A stretch of DNA of 64,000 nt from Puniceibacterium sediminis (lineage in GTDB: Bacteria; Pseudomonadota; Alphaproteobacteria; Rhodobacterales; Rhodobacteraceae), in NCBI RefSeq assembly GCF_900188035.1, contig NZ_FZNN01000001.1, positions 62,001 to 126,000 of the forward strand, read 5' to 3'. This document shows positions 53,842 through 63,414 of this stretch, in pieces. The position numbers and the translations under genes were made by a program. The notes below the pieces were generated by a model that worked only from the letters and a program-made list of their open reading frames with translations, was not told the origin of the DNA and did no database searches. Positions within the stretch are counted from its first letter, which is position 1; the number at the start of each line of letters is the position of its first letter.

Positions 53842-56800
53842 ATGAGCTCAGATCCCCGATTCATTCACCTGCGTGTCCACACCGAATATTCCCTTCTCGA
53901 AGGGGCTGTACGGCTGAAAAAGCTGTCCGGTCTGTGCGACACCATGGGTATGCCCGCCGTTGCGGTCACCGACACCAACAACCTGTTTGCTGCGCTGGAG
54001 TTTTCCGTGACGGCGGCGGGGGCGGGTGTGCAGCCGATCATCGGCTGTCAGGTCGATCTGCGCTTTGTCGATCCCCAGCCGGGCGAACGTCCGCGCGACC
54101 CTGCGGGGGTGGTTCTGCTGGCGCAGAACGAACGCGGCTATGAAAACCTGATGAAGCTGAATTCCTGCCTGTACCTGCGCGGCGACGGGCAGCTGGCGCA
54201 TGTGACGCTGGCGGATCTTGAAAAACACGGCGAGGGGCTGATCTGTCTGAGCGGCGGACCCGAGGGGCCTGTGGGCCTGCTGCTGCAACAGGGGCAGCGC
54301 GCGGCGGCAGAGGCGCTGATGCAGCGGCTGCACGGGGTGTTCGCGGATCGGCTCTATGTCGAATTGCAGCGTCACCCCGGCGAGAATGGCCTGCCCGAGA
54401 ACGAGCGCGCATCCGAGCGTGGTTTCATCGAGATGGCCTATGGCATGGGTCTGCCGCTGGTGGCGACCAACGATGTCTATTTCCCCAAGCCTTCGATGTA
54501 CGAGGCCCACGATGCGCTGATCTGCATCGCGGAAGGCGCCTATGTCGACCAGCAGGAGCCGCGCCGTCGGCTGACCCCGCAGCATTATTTCAAATCCCCG
54601 CAGGAAATGGCGACGCTGTTTGCCGATCTGCCAGAGGCGCTGGAAAACACGGTCGAGATCGCGCGGCGCTGTGCCTTCATGGCGTATCGGCGCGACCCGA
54701 TCCTGCCGAAATTCGCCGATGACGAGGTGGTCGAACTGCGCCGTCAGGCCAAGGCCGGTCTGGTCGAGCGTCTGAAGGTCATTCCCCACGCCGCCCCGGT
54801 CGAGGATTATGACGCCCGGCTGGAGTTCGAGCTGGGCATCATCGAAGGCATGGGCTTTCCCGGCTATTTCCTGATCGTTGCCGATTTCATCAAATGGGCC
54901 AAGGATAATGGCATCCCGGTCGGCCCCGGGCGGGGGTCTGGTGCCGGTTCGCTGGTCGCCTATGCGCTGACGGTCACCGACCTTGATCCGCTGCGTTACA
55001 GCCTGCTGTTCGAACGCTTCCTGAACCCGGAACGTGTGTCGATGCCGGACTTTGACATCGACTTTTGCATGGACCGGCGGGAAGAAGTGATCCGCTACGT
55101 TCAAGAGAAATATGGCCGCGACAAGGTGGGGCAGATCATCACCTTTGGCGCGCTGCTGTCCAAGGCGGCAGTGCGCGACATCGGCCGCGTTTTGCAGATG
55201 CCCTATGGCCAGGTGGACCGCCTGTCCAAGATGATCCCGGTTGAGGGGGTGAAACCCGTCAGCATCGAAAAGGCGCTGGCGGATGAACCGCGCCTGCGCG
55301 AAGAGGCGCGCTCCGAGGAAGTGGTGGCGCGGCTGCTGGATTACGGTCAGCAGGTCGAGGGGCTGTTGCGCAACGCATCGACCCACGCAGCCGGCGTGGT
55401 GATCGGCGACCGCCCGATTGACGAATTGGTGCCGCTCTATCAGGACCCGCGGTCCGACATGCCCGCGACCCAGTTCAACATGAAATGGGTGGAACAGGCC
55501 GGTCTGGTGAAGTTTGACTTTCTGGGTCTGAAGACGCTGACGGTGATCCAGAACGCCGTAGACCTGATCAAGAAGAGCGGGCGGCATCTGCATATCGCAG
55601 CGGACGGCACGGAATTGTACGTCCCGCCCGAGGTCGCGATTGACGATATCGGCGCGATCCCGCTGGACGACGAGGCGTCGTATAAACTCTACGCGGCGGC
55701 CAAGACGGTGGCGGTGTTCCAGGTGGAATCCAGCGGCATGATGGATGCCCTGAAGCGGATGAAGCCAACCTGCATCGAGGATATCGTGGCACTGGTCGCG
55801 CTGTACCGTCCCGGCCCGATGGAAAACATCCCGACCTATTGCGAGGTGAAGAACGGCCTCAAGGAATTGGAATCGGTCCACCCGCTGATTGACCATATCC
55901 TTGAGGAAACCCAAGGCATCATCGTCTATCAGGAACAGGTGATGCAGATCGCGCAGGAGATGGCGGGATATAGCCTTGGCGGCGCTGACCTGCTGCGCCG
56001 CGCGATGGGTAAAAAGATCAAGGAGGCGATGGACGCCGAGCGCCCGAAGTTCGAAACCGGGGCCAAGGCCAAGGGCGTCGAGCCGAAGAAGGCGCGCGAG
56101 GTCTTTGACCTTCTGGAAAAATTCGCCAACTACGGTTTCAACAAATCCCACGCGGCGGCCTATGCGGTGGTTTCGTACCAGACCGCATGGCTCAAAGCCA
56201 ATCACCCGGTCGAGTTCATGGCCGGTGTGATGAACTGCGATATCCACCTGACCGACAAGCTGGCGGTGTATTTCGAAGAGGTGAAAAAGGGGCTGGGGCT
56301 TGGCTATGTGCCGCCCTGCGTGAACCGTTCGCAGGCCACGTTCGACGTGGCGAACGGCGAGTTGGTCTATGCGCTGGGCGCGTTGAAGAACGTCGGCACC
56401 GATGCGATGCGGCTGGTGGTCGAGGGACGTGCCGACAAACCGTTCGTGAACCTGTTTGACGTGGCGCGGCGGGTCGATCTGAAGCGCGTAGGCAAGCGCC
56501 CGCTGGAAATGCTGGCACGGGCGGGGGCGTTCGATCAGCTGGATCCGAACCGGCGGCGCGTGTTTGATTCACTGGAATCGCTGGTGGGCTATTCGGCGGC
56601 GATCCATGAACAGAAGAATTCCAATCAGGTGTCGCTGTTTGGTGAGGCGGGCGATGATCTGCCCGAACCGCGCCTGTCGCCGGTCAACGACTGGATGCCC
56701 GCCGAACGCCTGAGCGAAGAATTCAAGGCCATCGGCTTCTACCTGTCGGGCCATCCGCTGGACGACTACATGGCACCGCTGAAACGCAAGGGTGTCCTCA

Positions 56801-57342
56801 CGCTGGACCAACTTCTGGCTAAGGTGCAGGGCGGTGCCTGCATCGCCAAGCTGGCCGGGGTGGTCGCCGGGCGGCAGGAACGCAAATCGGCGCGCGGCAA
56901 CCGGTTTGCCTTTGCCCAGTTGTCAGACACCACCGGCAACTATGAGGTCACGCTGTTCAGCGAAACACTTGAGAAATCACGCGATTTTCTGGAAACCGGC
57001 GCCAAGGTGGTGATCACGGTCGAGGCGACGCTGGAAAGCGATCAGCTGAAATTGCTGGGCCGGTCTGTCGCGCCGATCGATGTGGCCGTCGCGGGGGCCG
57101 GGTCTGCGGGAATGCTGATCTACGTCGACAATGCCAGCGCGCTGCCCAACATCGCGTCGGTGCTGAACCGCGCGGCGGAACAGCTGCCCAAGGCCGGGCG
57201 CGGGCCGGTGCGGCTGTGCCTGTCGGATGCGGGCCTGCCCGGGGAGGTCGAGGTGGACCTGAACCAGGATTTCCCCGTCACGCCCGAAATCAAGGGCGCG
57301 ATCAAATCGCTGGGTGGCATCCTCGCGGTCGAGGAATTCTGA
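53842..57342 (+). CDS. dnaE: DNA polymerase III subunit alpha
   Basis: This 1166-residue replicative polymerase starts MSSDPRFIHLRVHTEYSLLE, the PHP domain. The palm carries PGRGSGAGSLVAY and the catalytic SMPDFDIDFCMDRR (about residues 406-419). The tandem HhH, OB and C-terminal tau-binding regions follow. It is the catalytic subunit of the replicase with the dnaX clamp loader encoded at 635-2389. The start has GAGGG eight bases upstream. Confidence 0.97.
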   Translation: MSSDPRFIHLRVHTEYSLLEGAVRLKKLSGLCDTMGMPAVAVTDTNNLFAALEFSVTAAGAGVQPIIGCQVDLRFVDPQPGERPRDPAGVVLLAQNERGYENLMKLNSCLYLRGDGQLAHVTLADLEKHGEGLICLSGGPEGPVGLLLQQGQRAAAEALMQRLHGVFADRLYVELQRHPGENGLPENERASERGFIEMAYGMGLPLVATNDVYFPKPSMYEAHDALICIAEGAYVDQQEPRRRLTPQHYFKSPQEMATLFADLPEALENTVEIARRCAFMAYRRDPILPKFADDEVVELRRQAKAGLVERLKVIPHAAPVEDYDARLEFELGIIEGMGFPGYFLIVADFIKWAKDNGIPVGPGRGSGAGSLVAYALTVTDLDPLRYSLLFERFLNPERVSMPDFDIDFCMDRREEVIRYVQEKYGRDKVGQIITFGALLSKAAVRDIGRVLQMPYGQVDRLSKMIPVEGVKPVSIEKALADEPRLREEARSEEVVARLLDYGQQVEGLLRNASTHAAGVVIGDRPIDELVPLYQDPRSDMPATQFNMKWVEQAGLVKFDFLGLKTLTVIQNAVDLIKKSGRHLHIAADGTELYVPPEVAIDDIGAIPLDDEASYKLYAAAKTVAVFQVESSGMMDALKRMKPTCIEDIVALVALYRPGPMENIPTYCEVKNGLKELESVHPLIDHILEETQGIIVYQEQVMQIAQEMAGYSLGGADLLRRAMGKKIKEAMDAERPKFETGAKAKGVEPKKAREVFDLLEKFANYGFNKSHAAAYAVVSYQTAWLKANHPVEFMAGVMNCDIHLTDKLAVYFEEVKKGLGLGYVPPCVNRSQATFDVANGELVYALGALKNVGTDAMRLVVEGRADKPFVNLFDVARRVDLKRVGKRPLEMLARAGAFDQLDPNRRRVFDSLESLVGYSAAIHEQKNSNQVSLFGEAGDDLPEPRLSPVNDWMPAERLSEEFKAIGFYLSGHPLDDYMAPLKRKGVLTLDQLLAKVQGGACIAKLAGVVAGRQERKSARGNRFAFAQLSDTTGNYEVTLFSETLEKSRDFLETGAKVVITVEATLESDQLKLLGRSVAPIDVAVAGAGSAGMLIYVDNASALPNIASVLNRAAEQLPKAGRGPVRLCLSDAGLPGEVEVDLNQDFPVTPEIKGAIKSLGGILAVEEF

Positions 57343-57468
57343 AAACGCCCGTTTCGGCGTCACTCCGCGATCCGGCGCGGCGCACTGTGTGTCAGATCCT
57401 GCCGATGGGGTCTGGCCCGGTGGACGGGCCATGACAAAATGCGATAGATACCCCGCAATACCAAAGGC

Positions 57469-58062
57469 GTGGGGGCTGTTTTGGGGAAATCTGTCTGGGG
57501 GCTTCTGGTCCTGAGCCTTTTGGCGGCCTGCGCCAATGGCAATTCCGGCACCGTCAGCAGCGGTGCGGTCAACTATGTGACGGCGACACCGGACGAAACG
57601 CTGCCCTATGGCCAGATCGCGCGGTTCTGCGGCGCGCCGGGCAGGGATTTCGGCACCCGGGTTGCGACCTATCCCAAGGGGCGGCCGGCCTATGCGCTGT
57701 TTGATTCCGAACCGGGGACCAGTGCCGCACGCAGCTTCTTTCTGACCGGGTTCGACGATGGCTGCGCGCGCCAGTTCACTGCCGCCTTTGCGATCTTCAG
57801 CGCGCCCAGCGATTACGAACAGCTGCGCTATGGCCTGCCGTCGGACACAGTCCCCAGATCAAGGACCGATGCCGCCTATGAGGCGCTGAAATCGCGGATC
57901 TGTGCGGTGGCCAAGGGGCTGCCCTGCGGGTCGCGGATCGGGCGGCTGGAACGGAACACGGCGTTTCTGAGCATCTACGAAAATTTCGGCAGCAATCCGC
58001 GCTGGAAGACTGTGCTGGTCCATGACGGCGCGGCGCTGGCGATGGATCTGAAGGGCGACTGA
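57469..58062 (+). CDS. Lipoprotein of unknown function
   Basis: This 197-residue protein begins with GTG and a lipoprotein signal whose lipobox LLAAC (residues 17-21) gives Cys21 as the lipidation site. The mature part is rich in Cys, Arg and Phe (FCGAPGRDFGTRVATYPKG; LPCGSRIGRLERNTAFL), perhaps with disulfides. No family is recognised. TTG at 57481 is an alternative start with a slightly shorter N terminus. It stands alone between dnaE and slyX. Confidence 0.65.
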   Translation: MGAVLGKSVWGLLVLSLLAACANGNSGTVSSGAVNYVTATPDETLPYGQIARFCGAPGRDFGTRVATYPKGRPAYALFDSEPGTSAARSFFLTGFDDGCARQFTAAFAIFSAPSDYEQLRYGLPSDTVPRSRTDAAYEALKSRICAVAKGLPCGSRIGRLERNTAFLSIYENFGSNPRWKTVLVHDGAALAMDLKGD

Positions 58063-58080
58063 CGCCCGTCAGTCATGCGG

Positions 58081-58281
58081 TCAGTAGTGCGGCGGCTTTT
58101 CGTCGCCCAGCACGACGCCGCCAGAGCCTTCGGCCTCGCGCCCCGCTTCGCGATGCATCAGCATTTCCACACGCCGGGTCAGGCGCGAGATTTCGCCGTC
58201 CTGACGCGCCACGGTGTCGCTCAGATCTTCGATCGCGCGGGTCAGGTGGGCGATGCGTTCTTCGATGTCGGTGTTGGACAT
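58081..58281 (-). CDS. slyX: SlyX family protein
   Basis: This 66-residue protein is largely a coiled coil. ERIAHLTRAIEDLSDTVARQ (residues 8-27) is the family core, and PPHY is the typical C terminus. SlyX has no known biochemical role. It is on the minus strand, converging with the lipoprotein gene; the upstream open frame is antisense filler. The start ATG is at 58281. Confidence 0.85.
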   Translation of the reverse strand: MSNTDIEERIAHLTRAIEDLSDTVARQDGEISRLTRRVEMLMHREAGREAEGSGGVVLGDEKPPHY

Positions 58282-58623
58282 GTCGGCCTCCGGGTCAGGC
58301 CTGTGGCATAATGCGCGCGCCGCCCGCGCGCAACTGCCTGTGATCTTGCTGTGATCTTCCCCCACCTGACGGATGGTCAGCCCCCGGATAATATTTTTGG
58401 ACAGGTGAGGCAGGGTGCAGATGTGCGCGCGCCTTTGGGGCGGGTGCGCTTGCCCCTTTGGGGACGAGCGGATACATGAGCGGCGCAGCAGAGCCGGATT
58501 GGAATGCATCATGGCCAAGACCCTACAATCGGCCCGTCACGGGGCGACCCGGATTTCCAGCGTTGGCGGCGGTCAGCGCGGTCATGTGTGGGCCGATGGT
58601 TTTCAGCATCCGGAGGGCCGCGC
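58282..58623. other. Intergenic region between slyX and hisZ
   Basis: This stretch of 342 bp holds the E fragment of the GC-rich element (58381-58410). The rest shows no RNA gene. A plus-strand frame runs into hisZ from 58504, but its upstream part has no ribosome site and an atypical composition, so I call nothing there. The promoter of hisZG is probably here. Confidence 0.5.
58381..58410 (+). repeat. GC-rich element tail, copy E (fragment)
   Basis: CCCCCGGATAATATTTTTGG then ACAGGTGAGG matches the family tail, without the long hairpin. Confidence 0.55.
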
Positions 58624-59706
58624 ATGAGCATCGCAGCGCAACGCGCCGTGGCCGAGCGCCTGCGCGCGGCATTCGAGGCCGCGGGCGGGCAGCCGGTGGA
58701 ATGTTCGATCCTGCAGCCTGCGCGGGTGTTCCTCGACCTTTACGGCGAAGACATCCGGGCGCGCGCCTATGTCACCCAGGATCCGGACCGGGGCGAGCAG
58801 ATGCTGCGCCCGGATTTCACCCTGCCGGTGGTGCAGATGCACATGAGCCACGGTGCCGAAATTGCGCGCTATACCTACTCAGGCGAGGTTTTTCGCCGTC
58901 AGGAGGACCACCCGGAGCGGGCGTCGGAATACCTTCAGGTCGGGTATGAGGTGTTTGACGGGCGCGATCCGGCGGCGGCCGATGCCGAAGTGTTTTCCCT
59001 GTTTTCCGAGGTGCTGAAGCCCTATGGGCTGCGCGCCGCGACCGGGGACATGGGCATTCTGCTGGCTGCGGTGCAGGGGCTTGAGACATCCGAGCGTCGT
59101 CGCGCCGCGCTGCTGCGCCACATCTGGCGACCCAAGCGGTTCCGCGCGCTGATGGATCGTTTTTCGGGCCGTGCCCCGGTGCCGCCCACGCGGGCCGCGC
59201 TGCTGGCGGCCGAGGATCCGATGGCGGGCGCGGGCACGATGATCGGCTTGCGGTCGCAGGAAGAAATCGCCGCCCGCATCAGCGCCCTGCGCGAAGACGC
59301 CGCCGAACCGCCGCTGAGTGCGGGGCAGGTGGCGCTGATCGACGCGGTGCTGGCGGTGCGCGAAACCTGTGTCTTTGCTCTGGAACATCTGCGCGACATC
59401 GCGGTGGACATGCCGTCCATCGGCACCGCAGTCGAGCAGTTCTCGCGGCGCTGCGATGCCATGTACCAGCGCGGGGTCGATGTGCAGAAGCTTGATTTCG
59501 AGGCGGCCTATGGGCGCACATCGATGGAATATTACGACGGGTTCGTCTTTGGTTTCTACCCCGAGGCCCGGCCCGATCTGCCGCCCGTGGCGACCGGCGG
59601 GCGCTATGACGCGCTGACGCAGCGCCTGGGCGATGGCGCGTCGATCCCGGCGGTGGGCGGGGTGATCCGGCCCGATATCCTTTGTTCGCTGGAGCAGGGC
59701 CAATGA
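58624..59706 (+). CDS. hisZ: ATP phosphoribosyltransferase regulatory subunit HisZ
   Basis: This 360-residue protein is a catalytically inactive histidyl-tRNA synthetase paralogue. It has MLRPDFTLPVVQMH, YSGEVFRRQEDH and the C-terminal GGRYDALTQRLG of class II synthetases. It activates the short HisG in the first step of histidine synthesis. The start ATG at 58624 (MSIAAQRAVAERL) is preferred; the open frame before it is not supported. The stop overlaps hisG by ATGA. Confidence 0.93.
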   Translation: MSIAAQRAVAERLRAAFEAAGGQPVECSILQPARVFLDLYGEDIRARAYVTQDPDRGEQMLRPDFTLPVVQMHMSHGAEIARYTYSGEVFRRQEDHPERASEYLQVGYEVFDGRDPAAADAEVFSLFSEVLKPYGLRAATGDMGILLAAVQGLETSERRRAALLRHIWRPKRFRALMDRFSGRAPVPPTRAALLAAEDPMAGAGTMIGLRSQEEIAARISALREDAAEPPLSAGQVALIDAVLAVRETCVFALEHLRDIAVDMPSIGTAVEQFSRRCDAMYQRGVDVQKLDFEAAYGRTSMEYYDGFVFGFYPEARPDLPPVATGGRYDALTQRLGDGASIPAVGGVIRPDILCSLEQGQ

Positions 59707-60422
59707 GCGTGAAACTGGGTGTGCCGTCCAAGGGGCGGCTGATGGAAAAGACATTCGAGTGGTTCGCGCAGCACGGCATCACGCTGAGCCGCACGGGCTC
59801 CGAGCGCGAATATGCCGGGGCGGTGACGGGGGTTGAGGGGATTGAGCTTGTCCTGCTGTCCGCCGGAGAAATCCCGCGCGAACTGGCCGCCGGGCGTATC
59901 CATCTGGGGGTGACCGGCACCGACCTGATCCGCGAAAAGCTGGTGCAATGGGACCAGAAGGTCGAGGAAGTGCGCGAGCTGGGATTCGGCTTTGCCGACC
60001 TCATCGTCGCCGTGCCGCAGGCCTGGGTCGATGTGGATACGCTCGATGATCTGGATGCGGCGGCGGCGGCCTTTCGCGCGGAACACGGCTTCCGTTTGCG
60101 CATCGCGACCAAATATCACCGCCTGACGCGGGACTATCTGCGCTATGGCGGGGTTGCGGATTACCAGCTGGTCGACAGCCAGGGCGCAACCGAAGGCACA
60201 GTCAAGAACCTGACCGCCGAAGCCATTGCCGACATCACATCAAGCGGTGAGACGCTGCGCGCCAACCACCTCAAGATCCTGAGCGAAGAGCCTGTCCTGC
60301 GGTCGCAGGCGACGCTGTTCCGCAGCCGAACGGCACCGCGCAACAGCGATGATCAGCGCGCGCTCGGGGCGCTCTATGACGCGCTGGGGCTGCATGTGCG
60401 CAACCGGACCGCTGACGACTGA
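59703..60422 (+). CDS. hisG: ATP phosphoribosyltransferase HisG, short form
   Basis: This 239-residue enzyme is the short HisG type, which needs HisZ. MSVKLGVPSKGRLMEKT and LVDSQGATEGTVKNL are hallmark regions; the second is the PRPP-binding signature. It condenses ATP with PRPP, the committed step of histidine synthesis. The start overlaps the hisZ stop, so the pair forms a translationally coupled operon. Confidence 0.95.
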   Translation: MSVKLGVPSKGRLMEKTFEWFAQHGITLSRTGSEREYAGAVTGVEGIELVLLSAGEIPRELAAGRIHLGVTGTDLIREKLVQWDQKVEEVRELGFGFADLIVAVPQAWVDVDTLDDLDAAAAAFRAEHGFRLRIATKYHRLTRDYLRYGGVADYQLVDSQGATEGTVKNLTAEAIADITSSGETLRANHLKILSEEPVLRSQATLFRSRTAPRNSDDQRALGALYDALGLHVRNRTADD

Positions 60423-60509
60423 GGGCGGCGGGGCAGAATCGCGTTCAGGTCGGATCAGGTATGCTAGGCGTGCGACACGCGCGCGGTATGCCTGAAGCGG
60501 TGTGAGGCA

Positions 60510-60533
60510 GAAAACCAGCCCCGGACGGGGCTG
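60510..60533 (-). terminator. Terminator of tRNA-Cys
   Basis: CAGCCCC (60516-60522) pairs with GGGGCTG (60527-60533). On the minus strand it is followed by GTTTTCTG, so it can end the tRNA-Cys transcript. Confidence 0.7.
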
Positions 60534-60603
60534 TTCGGCCCGCGTCGCGATAAACCCGCGCAGCCACAGGATATCCGGCAGACCAGTATAAAGTGAAAGT
60601 GCT

Positions 60604-60677
60604 TGGAGGCGGGTACCGGAATCGAACCGGTCTTCACGGATTTGCAATCCGCTGCGTAACCTCTCCGCCAACCCGCC
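60604..60677 (-). tRNA. tRNA-Cys(GCA)
   Basis: The minus strand folds as a tRNA: acceptor GGCGGGT/ACCCGCC, anticodon GCA in GGATTGCAAATCC, and the T-loop GGTTCGATTCC. CCA is encoded at the 3' end. GCA reads cysteine codons. The gene is alone, with its own terminator at 60533. Confidence 0.95.
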
Positions 60678-60823
60678 GGAGCTTCGCCTGATTAGGTTTT
60701 CTCATCTGCGACGTCAAGCAGGTTTGGCGCATCCCGTCACGGTATGCTCTAATACGTTTCAGACGGAACAAAGCCGTGGGGCCGGCGTTCCTTAGACAGA
60801 CCACTCGTTGGAAGGACCAAGAA

Positions 60824-61150
60824 ATGGCACAGACAACTACACCCAATAGCGCATCAAGCGACTACAAGGATCTTTCGGATCAGGTATCGACACTGAAACA
60901 GGATCTGGCCTCGATCTCTGAATTGCTGACCGAGATCGGCGTGCGCCGTAAGGACGAAACCGTCGCGGCTGCAAAAGAACGCGCGGCTTATCTGCGTGAG
61001 CGCGGTTCCGACACGCTGACCGAAGCGCAGCTTCGCGCAGAGGATATGCAACAGCAGGCGCTTGCCGCGATCCGCAACCAGCCGGGCACAGCCATCGGCA
61101 TCGCGGTTGGCATCGGCTTTCTTGCTGGTCTTCTGACCAGTCGGAAATAA
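60824..61150 (+). CDS. DUF883 family membrane-anchored protein
   Basis: This 108-residue protein has a long helical cytoplasmic part (residues 10-85, with DYKDLSDQVSTLKQDLASIS and ERAAYLRERGSDTLTE) and a C-terminal membrane anchor (about residues 88-106, ending GFLAGLLTSRK). This is the ElaB/YqjD type, which ties ribosomes or stress responses to the membrane in relatives. Start has GAAGGA upstream. It begins a three-gene membrane set. Confidence 0.85.
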   Translation: MAQTTTPNSASSDYKDLSDQVSTLKQDLASISELLTEIGVRRKDETVAAAKERAAYLRERGSDTLTEAQLRAEDMQQQALAAIRNQPGTAIGIAVGIGFLAGLLTSRK

Positions 61151-61153
61151 CGG

Positions 61154-61507
61154 ATGCTTCTGCTTGCATCGCTTAGGGACTACGCGCGGCGGACGTCGCG
61201 CGCAGTCGCGTTTTCGCTGGCCGGGGCCGTCTTTCTTTCGATTGGCGCGGCATTTCTGACATTTGCCGCCTGGCTCATGCTTGAACGTTGGGGTGGTGCT
61301 ATTTTTGCGGCGCAGGTGGTCGGGTCTGTCTATTTTGCCAGCGGTCTGATCTTTTTTGCCATCGCCAGTGCCCAGAAACGGCGTGTGTACCGCAGGCCGC
61401 CACCGACTCCTGCGGCAGGGGCGCCAGATCCCGTCTTGCAGATGATCGAAGGCTTTCTGATGGGATTGGCTGCCGGGCGTGGCACTTCCCGTAACAAACC
61501 GCGCTGA
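61154..61507 (+). CDS. Phage-holin-like membrane protein
   Basis: This 117-residue protein has two membrane helices (about residues 18-42 and 50-72) and a proline-rich cytosolic end (RRPPPTPAAG). It resembles the small Actinobacteria/Proteobacteria holin-superfamily proteins often paired with DUF883. It starts three bases after the DUF883 stop. No true lysis role is implied. Confidence 0.7.
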   Translation: MLLLASLRDYARRTSRAVAFSLAGAVFLSIGAAFLTFAAWLMLERWGGAIFAAQVVGSVYFASGLIFFAIASAQKRRVYRRPPPTPAAGAPDPVLQMIEGFLMGLAAGRGTSRNKPR

Positions 61508-61516
61508 TCCCCGATC

Positions 61517-62575
61517 ATGGCAAACCGACTTATGTCCGCCTCGGACCCGCAACGCAGCGCGACGGTGCTGATCGCGCTGATCGTATCGCTGTGCGCGCTG
61601 CACTTCGCGCAGGATATCGCGGCACCGATGACGCTTGCCGTTGTCGTTGGCGTTATCGTCGCGCCGCTGATGGATCTTTTCAATCGGCTCAGAATTCCGG
61701 TGGGATATTCGGCAACGATCATTCTGATCATGACACTTGCGGCGCTGGGTTTGCTGATATTGGCGCTCGAACCGCTATTGTGGCGTGTCATGGATGAAAT
61801 CCCACGCATTCGCCATGAATTGCAGTCGCTGATCTATGATCTGCGCGGCATGATCCGCGGGCTGGACGACATGAATTCCGAAGTGCAGCGCGCCCTTGGC
61901 GGAGAGGCCACGGAAAACAGCAGCACAGAGGGTGCCGCATCGGCGCTGCCCTCGGTGTCGGACGCCCTGTTTCTTGCGCCGGTGATCATCGGGCAGGTGC
62001 TGGTCTTTGCCGGAACCTACTACTTTTTCCTGCTGACCCGGCTCGAGGTTTATTCGGCCCTGGCCAAGCGGATCGGCGGCGTGGCGCAGTCAAGCATCAT
62101 CCAGCAGCGGTTCAAGACGGCCGAAACTCTGGTGTCGCGCTACTTCGTGACCATTTCCTTTATAAACTTCGGTCTGGGTCTGGCACTGACCGGCGTTCTT
62201 ATGCTGCTCGGGTTGCCGCTGCCCTGGGTCTGGGGGATGGCCGCGTTCTTGCTCAACTACGTGCTTTACGTGGGACCGGCCCTGATAATGGCGGGGCTGC
62301 TGCTCAGCGGGCTGGTGCATTTCGATGGCTTGATGGTGGGCGCGCCCTTCCTTGGGTATCTCAGCCTCAACATGATGGAGGCGCAGTTCGTCACCCCGTC
62401 GCTGGTGGGAAAACACGTATCCCTCAACGCCTTGCTGGTGTTTGTGGCGCTGGTGTTTGGTCTGTGGTTCTGGGGCCCGATTGGCGGCATCGTGTCGATC
62501 CCGGTCATGGTGATCGCGGCGGCGCTGCTGGATGACAGCGTCGTGCGCAGGACCGTCGGCAATAACGGCAACTGA
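61517..62575 (+). CDS. AI-2E family transporter
   Basis: This 352-residue protein has about seven to eight helices and the PerM/AI-2E family pattern, with TFSINFGLGLALTGVLM-like and NYVLYVGPALIMAG regions towards the C terminus. Members transport AI-2, Na+ or other small solutes; the substrate here is unknown. It follows the holin-like gene by nine bases. Confidence 0.85.
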   Translation: MANRLMSASDPQRSATVLIALIVSLCALHFAQDIAAPMTLAVVVGVIVAPLMDLFNRLRIPVGYSATIILIMTLAALGLLILALEPLLWRVMDEIPRIRHELQSLIYDLRGMIRGLDDMNSEVQRALGGEATENSSTEGAASALPSVSDALFLAPVIIGQVLVFAGTYYFFLLTRLEVYSALAKRIGGVAQSSIIQQRFKTAETLVSRYFVTISFINFGLGLALTGVLMLLGLPLPWVWGMAAFLLNYVLYVGPALIMAGLLLSGLVHFDGLMVGAPFLGYLSLNMMEAQFVTPSLVGKHVSLNALLVFVALVFGLWFWGPIGGIVSIPVMVIAAALLDDSVVRRTVGNNGN

Positions 62576-62580
62576 TACGC

Positions 62581-62603
62581 CGCCCGGGCACAGCGCCCGG
62601 GCG
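62581..62603 (+). terminator. Hairpin after the AI-2E transporter gene
   Basis: CGCCCGGGC pairs with GCCCGGGCG (9-bp stem), six bases after the stop. T tract is weak. Confidence 0.5.
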
Positions 62604-62719
62604 TTGCGCAGATTCGACAGGTTGCACTTAGTTTGATGTATTTGTCGCGCCCGGACGTTGCCGTGGCGTACCTTCTGTGGCATGACAGGTTCAGGATTCT
62701 GAACGAAAGAGTTTAGTGC

Positions 62720-63373
62720 ATGTCAGACTATGCCACCCGCCGCAGAATGATGGTCGACACGCAGGTGCGGCCCTCCGATGTTACCAAGTTCCCGATCATC
62801 GACGCGATGCTTGATGTCCCGCGCGAGGCTTTTGTGCCCCGCGACCGGGCCGAGGCCGCGTATATAAGTGAAAATATCGACATTGGCGGTGGCCGTGTCG
62901 TGCTTGAGCCACGCACCTTTTCCAAGATGCTGGATGCGCTGGACGTCGGCAATGACGACCTCGTGCTCGATATCGGGGCGGGGCTTGGCTATTCCTCTGC
63001 CGTGATCGCACATATTGCCGAAGCCGTTGTCGCCGTCGAAGACGACGCGTCCCGGGTGAAAGAGGCACTTGGCCTGCTGTCGGACCACCACGCCGACAAC
63101 GTGATCCTGCACGAAGGCCCGCTTGCGGCCGGTGCACCCGAACACGGCCCCTATGATGCGATCATCGTCGAAGGCGGGGTTGAACAGGTGCCGCAGGCGC
63201 TGATTGACCAGCTCAAGGATGGCGGCCGCATCGCCTGCCTCTTTATGGAGGGGGCATTGGGCGTGGTTCAGATAGGTCACAGGATAGATGGCGCCGTTTC
63301 TTGGCGATTTGCATTCAACGCAAGCGCTCCGGTGCTGGCAGGGTTTGAAAAAGAATTCGCCTTCGCGCTCTGA
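62720..63373 (+). CDS. pcm: Protein-L-isoaspartate O-methyltransferase
   Basis: This 217-residue methyltransferase repairs isoaspartyl residues in damaged proteins. It contains the N-terminal VRPSDVTKFPIIDAML region, the EPRTFSKMLDAL contact and the SAM motif VLDIGAGLGYSSAVIAH (about residues 76-92). A Rhodobacterales-type pcm lies directly before tolC here. The start ATG at 62720 has a weak ribosome site. Confidence 0.9.
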   Translation: MSDYATRRRMMVDTQVRPSDVTKFPIIDAMLDVPREAFVPRDRAEAAYISENIDIGGGRVVLEPRTFSKMLDALDVGNDDLVLDIGAGLGYSSAVIAHIAEAVVAVEDDASRVKEALGLLSDHHADNVILHEGPLAAGAPEHGPYDAIIVEGGVEQVPQALIDQLKDGGRIACLFMEGALGVVQIGHRIDGAVSWRFAFNASAPVLAGFEKEFAFAL

Positions 63374-63414
63374 GCAGGAGCAAGAAAAGCGGCTCGTAGC
63401 AGGCAGGACAGGCA

